55,462 nt of DNA from Vibrio anguillarum (GTDB taxonomy: Bacteria > Pseudomonadota > Gammaproteobacteria > Enterobacterales > Vibrionaceae), in contig NZ_JAHGUP010000049.1 in the NCBI RefSeq assembly GCF_001989995.2, positions 1-55,462 on the forward strand. Direction: 5' to 3'. Under the pieces are notes generated by a model that did not search any database, was not told the DNA's origin, and was given only the letters and a program-made list of their open reading frames with translations. The position numbers and the translations under genes were made by a program. This document shows positions 41,420 to 50,301 of this stretch, one piece after another (position 1 is the first letter of the stretch; the number at the start of each line of letters is the position of its first letter).

Positions 41420-41899
41420 GTGAACAAGCGGTCTTTTGTCCTGCTGATGCTACTGACGGTATTAACCGCCTGTAGCTCATCAGAAAAGTATGAGCCAGCC
41501 ACACAGCCGACCAAGGTAACGTTCAGTCTCGTTAGTGATGAAGGTACTAACCCTAATATTTGGGGTGAAGCGTCGCCGATAGAGGTTCAAGTGTTTGAGC
41601 TCAAAGATGATTCGATGTTTATGTCTGCCGATTATGACCAAGTAAAAGCAGACTACAAAAAAGCGTTACGCAGCAATTTTATCGCCAATTACGATTATGT
41701 AATGACACCAGGCCAGTTTAAGTTTGTGAACGCGTTCGAGATTGATGAAGGCACGAACTACATTGGGGTCATGGCGCATTTTGCTGAACCTGAGCTGAGT
41801 GAATGGAAAAAGGCCGTCAAAGTGCTTAACAAAGGTAGGGAATATCATCTTTTGATGTATTTCAAAGACTACGATGTAAAACTGGAAAGGGTGGAATAA
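41420..41899 (+). CDS. tssJ: T6SS outer-membrane lipoprotein TssJ
   Basis: A 159-residue lipoprotein. The signal ends in the lipobox LTACSSS, so C17 would be lipidated and anchor the protein in the outer membrane. The body is a transthyretin-like beta-sandwich (SPIEVQVFELKDDSMFMSADYDQV is the family core) that binds the periplasmic end of TssM. The start is a GTG, with GGAG 8 bases before it, placed 2 bases after the fha stop. The following tssK gene begins 4 bases past the stop. Confidence 0.93.
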   Translation: MNKRSFVLLMLLTVLTACSSSEKYEPATQPTKVTFSLVSDEGTNPNIWGEASPIEVQVFELKDDSMFMSADYDQVKADYKKALRSNFIANYDYVMTPGQFKFVNAFEIDEGTNYIGVMAHFAEPELSEWKKAVKVLNKGREYHLLMYFKDYDVKLERVE

Positions 41900-41903
41900 C
41901 AAG

Positions 41904-43238
41904 ATGTTTGCGCGTAATCGTGTCATTTGGAATGAAGGTCTATTCATTAAACCGCAGCATTTCCAGCAGCAGCAACGCTATTTTGAATATCATATTGATG
42001 AACGCATCTCATCAGTCAGTGGCTACCTTTACGGAGTATCAGAGTTATCACTTAACCCTGAATATCTCTCTTTTGGTCGTATCGCGATCGAACGTGCGGT
42101 CGGCATTATGCCTGATGGAACTGTTTTCCGTATTCCTCAGGAAGATGTGCTGCCCGATGCGCTTGAGATTGCCGATGCTTCGCTTGCAAACCAGTTGGTC
42201 TATTTAGCGGTGCCACTTCGCAGTGAATCGTTAATGGAGATTAACTGGCCTGAAGAGCGTGGAACCGGGCGTTATTTAAGCAATCGTTTAGAAGTGCGTG
42301 ATGTGCATACCGTGCGCGGTGACACCACGACGCTAGATGTCTCACCTGTTCGTGTGCAGTTGATGCTTGAAAAAGAAGACAGAAGCTCTTATGCCTCAAT
42401 TGCGATCGCTCGTATTTTAGAAAAACGTCCTGATGGCAGTGTCGTGCTCGATCCGGACTTTATTCCGTGCCATCTTAATGTTGCGAGCAATGCGGCTTTG
42501 CACCGTTTTATTAACGAAATATCCGGGTTAATGCGCGAACGTGCCAAAAACATTGCTCAACGTATCAGCTCTCCCTCTCAAGGCGGGGTAGCGGATGTGT
42601 CTGATTTTATGCTGTTGCAAGCCCTGAATCGCTTACAACCCCAGATGCAACACTTGGCAGAGCTACGCAGTTTGCACCCGGAACGTTTATTTGAGTGCCT
42701 GTCATGCGTATGTGGAGAATTGGCTACATTTACCGATGAAAGCCGTTTACCACCGAGCATCCCGAGCTACAACCATGAAATGCCGACCCACTCTTTTGGG
42801 CCGCTGATCCGCAACTTAAGACAGAGCCTAAGTATCGTACTTGAGCCTAGAGCGGTCTCGATTCAGTTGGATAAACGTAAGTACGGCCTGATGGTTGCCC
42901 CAATCCACGACCCTCAACTGGTTGAAAGCGCAGAATTCATCATCGCGGTGAAAGCACGCATGCCATTAGATGAACTGCGTCGTCTCTTTACTCAGCAGAC
43001 CAAAGTATCGTCAGTGGAGAAAATCCGCGAGCTCATTTCACTGCAATTACCGGGCATTCCAATTACACCGTTACCAGTGGCACCAAGGCAGTTGCCTTAC
43101 CACGCCGGTTATACCTATTACCAATTGGATAAAACCAGCTCAGCATGGTCGATGTTAGGTCGCTCAAGTGGTTTTGCTTTCCATGTCGCGGGTGCGTTTG
43201 AAGATCTTGACCTGCAATTCTGGGCGATTAGGAGCTGA
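41904..43238 (+). CDS. tssK: T6SS baseplate-to-membrane connector TssK
   Basis: A 444-residue protein that trimerises and links the baseplate wedges to the TssJLM complex. The start NRVIWNEGLFIKPQHFQQQQRYFEYHI is the hallmark of TssK. The shoulder domain is followed by the helical centre (about 215-310) and the C-terminal head (about 315-444, with VAPIHDPQLVESAEFIIAVKA and HAGYTYYQLDKTSSAW). The N-terminus contacts TssFG and the head contacts TssL/TssM. Its TGA overlaps the tssL ATG. Confidence 0.95.
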   Translation: MFARNRVIWNEGLFIKPQHFQQQQRYFEYHIDERISSVSGYLYGVSELSLNPEYLSFGRIAIERAVGIMPDGTVFRIPQEDVLPDALEIADASLANQLVYLAVPLRSESLMEINWPEERGTGRYLSNRLEVRDVHTVRGDTTTLDVSPVRVQLMLEKEDRSSYASIAIARILEKRPDGSVVLDPDFIPCHLNVASNAALHRFINEISGLMRERAKNIAQRISSPSQGGVADVSDFMLLQALNRLQPQMQHLAELRSLHPERLFECLSCVCGELATFTDESRLPPSIPSYNHEMPTHSFGPLIRNLRQSLSIVLEPRAVSIQLDKRKYGLMVAPIHDPQLVESAEFIIAVKARMPLDELRRLFTQQTKVSSVEKIRELISLQLPGIPITPLPVAPRQLPYHAGYTYYQLDKTSSAWSMLGRSSGFAFHVAGAFEDLDLQFWAIRS

Positions 43239-44014
43239 TGATGGCCATTGATAAAAAAAACACCCAATACAGCGGTCTGCTTTTTGACAGCGTCGAGCAG
43301 ATCAACCACGACCAAGATTACTGGTTTCAACTGCGTGGTGATAACCCTAATGTTTTGATTGATGCTGCTACCCCTCTGTTTGGTTTGTCGCTGCGGGTAC
43401 GCAGCTTGTCAGAGTGCGAAAACATTGAGCAGATCTACAAACAGACGGTGGAAGAGATTAAAGCGATTGAAATCGAGCTTGCCGAGCAAGGGTTTGAGCA
43501 TGCGATTTTGATGGCTTATCGCTACATTCTGTGCGCGTTTTTGGATGAAGCCGTCATGGGAACCGAGTGGGGTGCATCCAGTGTGTGGGCTGAACATTCT
43601 ATGCTGTCTCGTTTCCACAGTGAGACTTGGGGCGGCGAAAAAGTGTTTACCATCTTAAGTCGCTTGGAAGGTGAACCTAAACGTTATCGCGCGTTGCTAG
43701 AGTTTATCTATCAATGCCTAGTGTTAGGTTTTGAAGGTAAATACCGTGTGATGGAAAGCGGCCACAACGAGCGTGAAAAGGTGATCAGTCGTTTACATGA
43801 CACCGTCAGTTCGTTGGATGAAAACGAGCCGAAGGAACTGACCTCCGCCACGGACCATGTGGTGAAATCAAAATATAAGTTAAGCAGGCAGTTACCGGTT
43901 TGGTCAGTACTGCTTGGTTTTGTCATTATTTGGGTCGGTGTGTTTTTAGGCTATTCCTATTTACTGCACAGCCAATCGGCAGACGTATTAAACCAATTGA
44001 ACCAAATACTCTAA
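43238..44014 (+). CDS. tssL: T6SS inner-membrane protein TssL (DotU/IcmH-like)
   Basis: A 258-residue tail-anchored protein. The cytoplasmic hook domain (1-220) shows LFGLSLRVRSL, AYRYILCAFLDEAVMGTEWG and FHSETWGGEKVFTILSRL, all typical of DotU. One helix near the C-terminus (about 224-247, PVWSVLLGFVIIWVGVFLGYS) spans the membrane. It ends a few residues later, so it has no peptidoglycan-binding OmpA extension as some TssL proteins have. It binds TssM and TssK. The start is one of two adjacent ATG codons (43238 or 43241) that overlap the tssK stop. Confidence 0.94.
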   Translation: MMAIDKKNTQYSGLLFDSVEQINHDQDYWFQLRGDNPNVLIDAATPLFGLSLRVRSLSECENIEQIYKQTVEEIKAIEIELAEQGFEHAILMAYRYILCAFLDEAVMGTEWGASSVWAEHSMLSRFHSETWGGEKVFTILSRLEGEPKRYRALLEFIYQCLVLGFEGKYRVMESGHNEREKVISRLHDTVSSLDENEPKELTSATDHVVKSKYKLSRQLPVWSVLLGFVIIWVGVFLGYSYLLHSQSADVLNQLNQIL

Positions 44015-44037
44015 TTATAAAAGGCTAGGTGATTGTA

Positions 44038-46656
44038 GTGATCCGTATTGAATTACCCACATTAATTTCAAAACTCAATGAACAGAGTAAGCTAGCCCTA
44101 GAGCAAGCCGCTTCATTATGTATTGAACGTCAGCACCCAGAAGTGACCTATGAGCATTTCCTGCATGTGCTGTTAGAGAACCCACTTTCGGATGTGCGTG
44201 TGATAGCTAAGCACGCTAACTTAGATGTGGAAACCGTAAAACAAGCCATCAGTGCAAGTTACGCTCGTGAGCAAGTGTTAGATACCTATCCAGCATTCTC
44301 GCCACTGTTGGTTGAGCTATTGCAGGAAGCTTGGTTGCTTTCTACCACTGAGCTGAATCAGAATCAGCTTCGTTCAGGTGTGGTGTTTTTAGCCGCGTTG
44401 ATGCGCGCTGATCGTTACCTACCACTTAAACTAATCCGTCTTTTTGAACACATCAACAAAGAGAGCCTAAACAAAGGGTTTGATACGCTGTTGCAAGACT
44501 CTTCCGAGTCGGCGGTTGAAAAAAGCAAAGCGGGTTCTCAAGCTCCTGCCGCGCTGGATGCAGCGTCATCTTCGCCACTGCATAAATACTGCACCAATGT
44601 CACGGCGCAAGCGCGTAACGGCGAACTGGACCCAGTATTGTGTCGTGAAAACGAACTCAATTTGATGATCGACATCTTGTGTCGTCGTCGTAAAAACAAC
44701 CCCATCGTTGTGGGAGACGCTGGTGTCGGTAAAAGCGCCATGATTGAAGGGCTTGCATTGCGCGTCGTTGCGGGTAATGTGCCGACACAGTTGCAAAATG
44801 TAGAGTTGTGCTCACTCGATCTAGGCTTGTTGCAAGCGGGTGCTTCAGTCAAAGGTGAATTTGAAAAACGTCTTAAAGGCGTGATTGACGCGATCAAAAC
44901 TTCGCCTAAACCGATCATTTTGTTTATCGATGAAGCGCACACTTTAATTGGTTCTGGCAACCAAGAGGGTGGTAGTGATGCGGCCAACTTGCTCAAGCCA
45001 GCTCTTGCGCGAGGCGAGCTCAGTACTGTCGCAGCCACCACATGGAAAGAGTACAAAAAGTATTTTGAAAAAGATCCTGCGCTGACTCGTCGTTTCCAAT
45101 TGGTGAAATTAGAAGAGCCGAGCATCAGCCAAGCAGTAGATATTCTGCGTGGCTTGAATCGTGTTTACGAAAAAGCCCATAACGTATTGATTACTGATGA
45201 TGCATTGAAAGCCGCCGCCGAGCTTTCAGCGCGTTACATTTCAGGTAGACAACTGCCGGATAAAGCGATTGATGTGTTGGATACTGCTTGCGCGCGTATT
45301 GCAATTAATATCACCACACCGCCGAAGCGCTTAGCGCAACTAGAGACCGCTTGCCATCAACGTCAACTTGAAATTGATATGCTTGAGCGTGCTCAATATT
45401 TAGGTCAAGTGGTTGATTCGCATCGCTTGGATGAGCTATGTAGCCAAGAAGTGGCCGATGAAGCTGAAAAAGCGACCTTGACTCAAAGCTGGCAAGAGCA
45501 AAAAGCGATCATTGAGCGCATTATTACCCTACGCGATCAGCTCTTAGATGGCGCTGAGGATCATGGTGAGCTGACCCAAGTTGAGCGTGATGAGTTACTT
45601 GTTCAATTGCAGGAGCAATATCGAGCTTTAGAAGAGATCCCTCATAATGATCGCCTCATGCATCCACAAGTCGATGCTCAGCAAATAGCGGAAGTGATTG
45701 CGGACTGGACGGGCGTGCCCGTTGACCAAATGAACAGCGATGAGCTGCATAAAATCACCCACCTGACGGCTATTTTAGGTGAGGCAATCAAAGGGCAAGA
45801 TACTGCGATTGAGCGTGTTCACCGTAACTTATTAACGGCGCGCGCGGATTTGCGTCGTCCGGGGCGTCCAAAAGGTTCCTTCCTGCTCGTGGGTCCAAGT
45901 GGTGTTGGTAAAACCGAAACTGTGGTGCAACTGGCGCAACAACTTTATGGTGGTAAACAATTTTTAACCACTATCAACATGTCGGAATATCAAGAAAAGC
46001 ATACCGTTTCACGTTTGATTGGTTCGCCCCCGGGTTATGTTGGTTATGGTGAGGGCGGTATTCTTACCGAAGCGATTCGTAAAATGCCGTACTCTGTGGT
46101 GCTGTTAGACGAAGTTGAAAAAGCACACCCAGAAGTGCTTAATATTTTCTACCAAGCCTTTGATAAAGGTGAGTTAGCCGATGGTGAAGGTCGAGTGATC
46201 GACTGCCAAAACATCGTCTTCTTCCTCACCTCGAATTTAGGTTACCAAACTATAGTCGATTACGCGCAGCAGCCTCAGTTGCTTGATGAGCAGCTTTACC
46301 CAGAACTTGCGGCTTTCTTCAAACCCGCCTTACTGGCTCGTATGGAGATTATTCCGTATCTACCGCTCAGCAAAGAAGTGCTAGAGCAGATTGTGCGTGG
46401 CAAGTTAACCCGCCTTGAGCAGCTCTTTAAACAGCGTTATGCCGCTGACGTGGTGATTGAAGATAGCTTGATCGAAGAGATCTTAAGCCGTGCCACGCGC
46501 TCTGAAAATGGGGCTCGTATGCTGGAAGCGATCATCGAAGGTCAATTACTACCACCGATTTCATTAGCTTTGTTAAATAAACTGGCTGATAAACAACCAG
46601 TGCAACGCATCTATTTAGCGGCGGAAGAGGGTGAGTTTATTGGAGAGGTTGAGTGA
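44038..46656 (+). CDS. clpV: T6SS AAA+ disaggregase ClpV/TssH
   Basis: An 872-residue ClpB-like ATPase that disassembles contracted sheath. The N-domain (1-145, IELPTLISKLNEQSKLALEQAASLC) binds the VipB helix. Walker A of the first module is G226-DAGVGKS, with FIDEAHTLIG for Walker B. The second module has GPSGVGKT at 619-626 and VVLLDEVEKAHPEV. The middle coiled coil (about 395-530) is short, as in ClpV. The start is taken as the GTG at 44038 because it gives MIRIELPT and an AGGTGA site 5 bases upstream; a GTG three codons earlier is less likely. It ends by overlapping vasH. Confidence 0.95.
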   Translation: MIRIELPTLISKLNEQSKLALEQAASLCIERQHPEVTYEHFLHVLLENPLSDVRVIAKHANLDVETVKQAISASYAREQVLDTYPAFSPLLVELLQEAWLLSTTELNQNQLRSGVVFLAALMRADRYLPLKLIRLFEHINKESLNKGFDTLLQDSSESAVEKSKAGSQAPAALDAASSSPLHKYCTNVTAQARNGELDPVLCRENELNLMIDILCRRRKNNPIVVGDAGVGKSAMIEGLALRVVAGNVPTQLQNVELCSLDLGLLQAGASVKGEFEKRLKGVIDAIKTSPKPIILFIDEAHTLIGSGNQEGGSDAANLLKPALARGELSTVAATTWKEYKKYFEKDPALTRRFQLVKLEEPSISQAVDILRGLNRVYEKAHNVLITDDALKAAAELSARYISGRQLPDKAIDVLDTACARIAINITTPPKRLAQLETACHQRQLEIDMLERAQYLGQVVDSHRLDELCSQEVADEAEKATLTQSWQEQKAIIERIITLRDQLLDGAEDHGELTQVERDELLVQLQEQYRALEEIPHNDRLMHPQVDAQQIAEVIADWTGVPVDQMNSDELHKITHLTAILGEAIKGQDTAIERVHRNLLTARADLRRPGRPKGSFLLVGPSGVGKTETVVQLAQQLYGGKQFLTTINMSEYQEKHTVSRLIGSPPGYVGYGEGGILTEAIRKMPYSVVLLDEVEKAHPEVLNIFYQAFDKGELADGEGRVIDCQNIVFFLTSNLGYQTIVDYAQQPQLLDEQLYPELAAFFKPALLARMEIIPYLPLSKEVLEQIVRGKLTRLEQLFKQRYAADVVIEDSLIEEILSRATRSENGARMLEAIIEGQLLPPISLALLNKLADKQPVQRIYLAAEEGEFIGEVE

Positions 46657-46658
46657 TC

Positions 46659-48221
46659 ATGAGTCACTGGTTAGCTTACGCAACCGAGCTTGTTGTCGCG
46701 AGAAAGCCTAGCCAATTGGCCGCATTGTTTGTAGAAACGCTGCGCCGAGAGCTAAGGCTCGATACTTGCTTGTTACTGGTTCCCAGTTCAGACGGCCGTA
46801 CCTTAGTGCCACAGGATAACCCGCTGAATTTAAGCTGGTCGGTCACCGATTTTGATTGTCCGTTTGCCCATGTATTGCAATCAGCCAAATCGATGCACTT
46901 AACCGCTGATGAATTGGTTTTTTGGCAATCTAATCGCCTGTTTAGTCAACTCACTAGCCGGGTCGGCATGTTAGATAGCGTGGTTGTACACCCGTTACCA
47001 AATGGGGATACACAAGTTCAGTCTATTTTGCTGTTGATTGGTGAAACCCATACCTTGGAAGGCCTATTTGAGCAGCCAGATTTTATCAAGTATGTGGATG
47101 TTTTTTGCCATCAGTGGTCGTTGCTTAATGAGATGCAACGGGAAGAACAAAATCGACAAAACTTATCGGAATCCTTGTCTGACGTTCAGCGAGACAACGC
47201 TCGTCGCTCATTAATTGCGAGCCTCTCTGAAACCTTAATCGGTAACAGTTTGGCGATGAAAAAATTAAGAGAGCAGATCATCAACGCCGCGCCATCACAG
47301 CTTTCAGTGATGGTGCAAGGTGAAACAGGGACAGGTAAAGAGTTGGTCGCGCAAGCGGTGCACCAACTCTCGCCCCGTAAACAAGCGCCATTTGTTGCTA
47401 TTAACTGCGCGGCTATCCCTGAAAACTTATTGGAAAGTGAACTGTTCGGCTACTGCAAAGGGGCATTTTCCGGCGCGGATAGCGATAAACAAGGGTTGAT
47501 TGCGCAAGCCGATGGCGGAACCCTGTTTTTGGATGAAATCGGTGATATGCCCTTGAGCCTGCAAGCCAAATTACTGCGGGTGTTGGAATCTCGATCTTTT
47601 CGGCCGATTGGCGGTAAAAACGAACAATCTTCTGATTTTCGTTTGGTTTCAGCAACGCATGTCAATCTCCTCGAACAAGTGCGTAATAAATCGTTTCGTC
47701 AGGATCTTTATTACCGCTTATTTCAGTACCCGATCACTTTGCCACGCCTTGCGGCAAGGATGGATGATATTGAACGGCTTAGCCAACATTTTGTACGCAG
47801 CTTTAATCAGCAGCATGCAACCAACATTCGGGGTGTGCACTATAAAGCGATCGATTGCCTAAAACGTTATGACTTTCCCGGTAACGTGCGTGAACTCAAG
47901 CACCTTATTGAATTTGGTTGTGCGCAAACACTGGATGGCACACAGGTGGAGGAGTCCTGCTTTACACAACGTTTAGCATACACTAAAGCCGATCAGCAGC
48001 CAGAGACTGAACGACATGGGCATAAGGTCGCTAAAGCTGAGTCAGGTGTCAGCCGAGTGGTGGATGATTTAAAACAAGCGGTGAATGAATTTGAGTCTCG
48101 TATTATCCGTGAGCGCCTCCAATATTTTGCTGGTGACAGGGCCAAAGCGGCCCAAAGCCTCGGTATTCCCAAGCGGACCTTGGCCTATAAATGCCAAAAA
48201 TTGGAGATTAAAACACCATGA
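46659..48221 (+). CDS. vasH: Sigma-54 activator VasH
   Basis: A 520-residue enhancer-binding protein. A GAF-like N-terminal region (about 15-160) is followed by the AAA+ domain: Walker A GETGTGKE (221-228), the sigma-54 contact loop GAFSGA (268-273, usual form GAFTGA), Walker B GGTLFLDEIGDMP, and an arginine finger near YYRLFQYPITLPRL. The C-terminal Fis-type helix-turn-helix is RAKAAQSLGIPKRTLAYKCQKL. In V. cholerae VasH switches on hcp and vgrG operons with RpoN. The sigma-54 site found before vgrG in this window is a direct candidate target. The ATG at 46659 was preferred over the overlapping GTG at 46653. Confidence 0.93.
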   Translation: MSHWLAYATELVVARKPSQLAALFVETLRRELRLDTCLLLVPSSDGRTLVPQDNPLNLSWSVTDFDCPFAHVLQSAKSMHLTADELVFWQSNRLFSQLTSRVGMLDSVVVHPLPNGDTQVQSILLLIGETHTLEGLFEQPDFIKYVDVFCHQWSLLNEMQREEQNRQNLSESLSDVQRDNARRSLIASLSETLIGNSLAMKKLREQIINAAPSQLSVMVQGETGTGKELVAQAVHQLSPRKQAPFVAINCAAIPENLLESELFGYCKGAFSGADSDKQGLIAQADGGTLFLDEIGDMPLSLQAKLLRVLESRSFRPIGGKNEQSSDFRLVSATHVNLLEQVRNKSFRQDLYYRLFQYPITLPRLAARMDDIERLSQHFVRSFNQQHATNIRGVHYKAIDCLKRYDFPGNVRELKHLIEFGCAQTLDGTQVEESCFTQRLAYTKADQQPETERHGHKVAKAESGVSRVVDDLKQAVNEFESRIIRERLQYFAGDRAKAAQSLGIPKRTLAYKCQKLEIKTP

Positions 48222-48877
48222 ATAAACGGTTGTTTAGGCTCACAGTTTGCCTCTCTATGACGTTGTATTTCCCCATGGCAAATGCGGAAAATGACGCTAT
48301 AGCACAAGCAGAGCAATGCACTACGATCACATCTCGGTTAGAGCGATTGAGCTGTTTTGACCACCTGTTTAAAACGCCTTCTGACGTGGTGATGCCCCAA
48401 GCGGCAACGCCCAATGCGCCGCTATCTTGGCAACGCGCCTTTGATAGCATCAGCCAGTATCAAGACGGGGAAGCAAGTCACTTAACCGTTGAGGGCGACG
48501 ATGATAAAGGGAATGCGTGGATTACTTTGGTTGCGTTAAAGCAAAATACAAAGTTTGACGATAACGCTAAACCTGTGCTGCTGATGAGCTGTATCGACAA
48601 TTTGAGTCGAGTGGAATTGGCGTTTCCTAGCGCGATTGATGACCCTCGCATCCAAGTTTCGATTGCTAATATGCAGGCACAATCTTGGCGTAGTGACGAT
48701 TTAGGTTTGCTCTTTTCCTCAGGCAGAGGCATGCCAGCGATTGAGATGATGAAAGCGATGGCGCGAGAAAATCGCCTTGTGCTGCGTTCAAACTCTCCTT
48801 TTGTTGATGGGTTGCAGTTTGATGCGAGCGAGCTTTCGCAATCATTAACGGCACTAAAAACACGCTGTGGTTGGTAA
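48218..48877 (+). CDS. vasI: T6SS-associated protein VasI (VCA0118 family)
   Basis: A 219-residue exported protein. A signal peptide (LTVCLSMTLYFPMANA) precedes CTTITSRLERLSCFDHLF, the family start, and the C-terminal part has LVLRSNSPFVDGLQFDASELSQSL. It belongs to the T6SS minor family described for VC_A0118 (TagO-like), whose role is only partly known. The ATG lies in the ATGA overlap with the vasH stop, so the two are translated together. It is absent from many other T6SS clusters but kept in vibrios. Confidence 0.88.
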   Translation: MNKRLFRLTVCLSMTLYFPMANAENDAIAQAEQCTTITSRLERLSCFDHLFKTPSDVVMPQAATPNAPLSWQRAFDSISQYQDGEASHLTVEGDDDKGNAWITLVALKQNTKFDDNAKPVLLMSCIDNLSRVELAFPSAIDDPRIQVSIANMQAQSWRSDDLGLLFSSGRGMPAIEMMKAMARENRLVLRSNSPFVDGLQFDASELSQSLTALKTRCGW

Positions 48878-48886
48878 GGAGTTCCA

Positions 48887-50284
48887 ATGGAGTTAACCGA
48901 TTATCGCCGCTGTATTACTCAGCCTATTCAAGCCGATAACCCTGTGGGTGAGCGGCTGATTGATGATCCACTGTTTGATTTTGTTGAAGATCAAATGATG
49001 AAAGTGGGGTCACTCTCCCACGCTAGCGTGCAATGGGATGAAGTCGAACACAGTACGCTCAAACTGCTCAGCGAAAAAAGTAAAGATCTCAAATTATTGA
49101 TCTACTTGTTGCAGTGTTTGCATAACCAAGTCACACCGCTACGTTTCACTACGTCGCTGCAGCTGCTGAGCGATTTCATGTCCCTTTACTGGGAAGATTG
49201 CTTCCCTGCGCCAGGCAAAAGAGGCAGTTTGCCACGTCGCAAATTCTTCAGCCAGATTGTGCAGCGGTTAGCCTTAGTCCTCGACAAGTTAGATTTCGCA
49301 CAATTTGATGGACCAGATCGTGATGAGTTAAACACCGCGATCGACGCGCTACAGCAAGCGACTACTCAAGCCGGACTGATGTCTGAAAGCGTTGAAAGTC
49401 TAGTGGCTAAAGTTCAAGCCCAACTGCGCCGTGCAACAGAACGTGAGCAAGCCACTCAACATGTGCAAGAGACTCCGGCGGTTGAACGTAAAACCACCAC
49501 CCAGAGCGCCATCTCAGTCGACAGTTCAAGTGACAAAGCCACTAAGCAGACCTTACTAAAGGTAGCTGAGTTTTTGTCTGAACAAGAGTTCGGCATTGCC
49601 TTGGCAATACGAGTCAGGCGTTTTGCCGTGTGGTCAAGTATTACCTCATTACCTGAGCATGACGTCAGCGGTGAAACACTGTTACGGGCGATGGCGCAAG
49701 AACGAATCAAAGAGTATCACGACCAAATGCGTAGCCCAGATTTAGCCTTATGGCGCAAGGTAGAGCAGAGTTTGACCATGGCACCTTACTGGTTTGAAGG
49801 TCAAATGATGAGCTATCAAATCGCGCAAAGTTTAAGCCAAAAGGCGTGGAGTGAAGCCATTTTGAGTGAAAGCCAGCAGTTTGTGGCACGTCTACCTGCG
49901 CTGCTCGAGTTGAAATTCAAAGGAGGCGAGCCTTTTGTCAATGCGAGTGTAAAAGAGTGGCTACTCAGCCAGCAGCAAAGTAGCGCCCAAGGCCAAGTAG
50001 CAGGTGATTGGCAAGACAAACGCAAAGAGGCGTTTAGCTTAGCGAAAGAGGGAGGCATTGCGGTGGCGCTCTCTATGCTCAACGATGGTCTGGTCAGCGC
50101 CAGTGAGCCAAGGGATAAATTCTATTGGCGGTTATTATCGGCTGATTTGTTAAATAGCAATAATTTAGATGCGATGGCGAAAGAACAGTACCAAACGTTA
50201 CATGCTCAGGTTAGCACCATGAGCGTTACCGATTGGGAACCCTCATTAGTTGAGCAATTAGAACAATACACAACGTCAGAGTAA
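48887..50284 (+). CDS. vasJ: T6SS TssA-type cap/initiator protein (VasJ, VCA0119 family)
   Basis: A 465-residue cytoplasmic protein. The N-terminal ImpA_N domain (about 10-130) has PVGERLIDDPLFDFVEDQMMKVGSL and the DLKLLIYLLQCLHNQ helix. The C-terminal VasJ-type domain (about 215-465) has helical repeats ending in a dimer or ring-forming region. TssA proteins start tube and sheath growth and stay at the distal end. A charged, variable linker at about 185-215 (rich in T, S, Q) joins the domains. AAGGAG precedes the start by about 6 bases. It lies between vasI and tssM. Confidence 0.9.
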   Translation: MELTDYRRCITQPIQADNPVGERLIDDPLFDFVEDQMMKVGSLSHASVQWDEVEHSTLKLLSEKSKDLKLLIYLLQCLHNQVTPLRFTTSLQLLSDFMSLYWEDCFPAPGKRGSLPRRKFFSQIVQRLALVLDKLDFAQFDGPDRDELNTAIDALQQATTQAGLMSESVESLVAKVQAQLRRATEREQATQHVQETPAVERKTTTQSAISVDSSSDKATKQTLLKVAEFLSEQEFGIALAIRVRRFAVWSSITSLPEHDVSGETLLRAMAQERIKEYHDQMRSPDLALWRKVEQSLTMAPYWFEGQMMSYQIAQSLSQKAWSEAILSESQQFVARLPALLELKFKGGEPFVNASVKEWLLSQQQSSAQGQVAGDWQDKRKEAFSLAKEGGIAVALSMLNDGLVSASEPRDKFYWRLLSADLLNSNNLDAMAKEQYQTLHAQVSTMSVTDWEPSLVEQLEQYTTSE

Positions 50285-50301
50285 ACGAAGGACACAAACC
50301 C

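Noticed and set aside
44538..45125. 195-codon minus-strand frame opposite clpV
   Set aside because: It lies inside the first AAA+ module of ClpV and has no independent coding signal.
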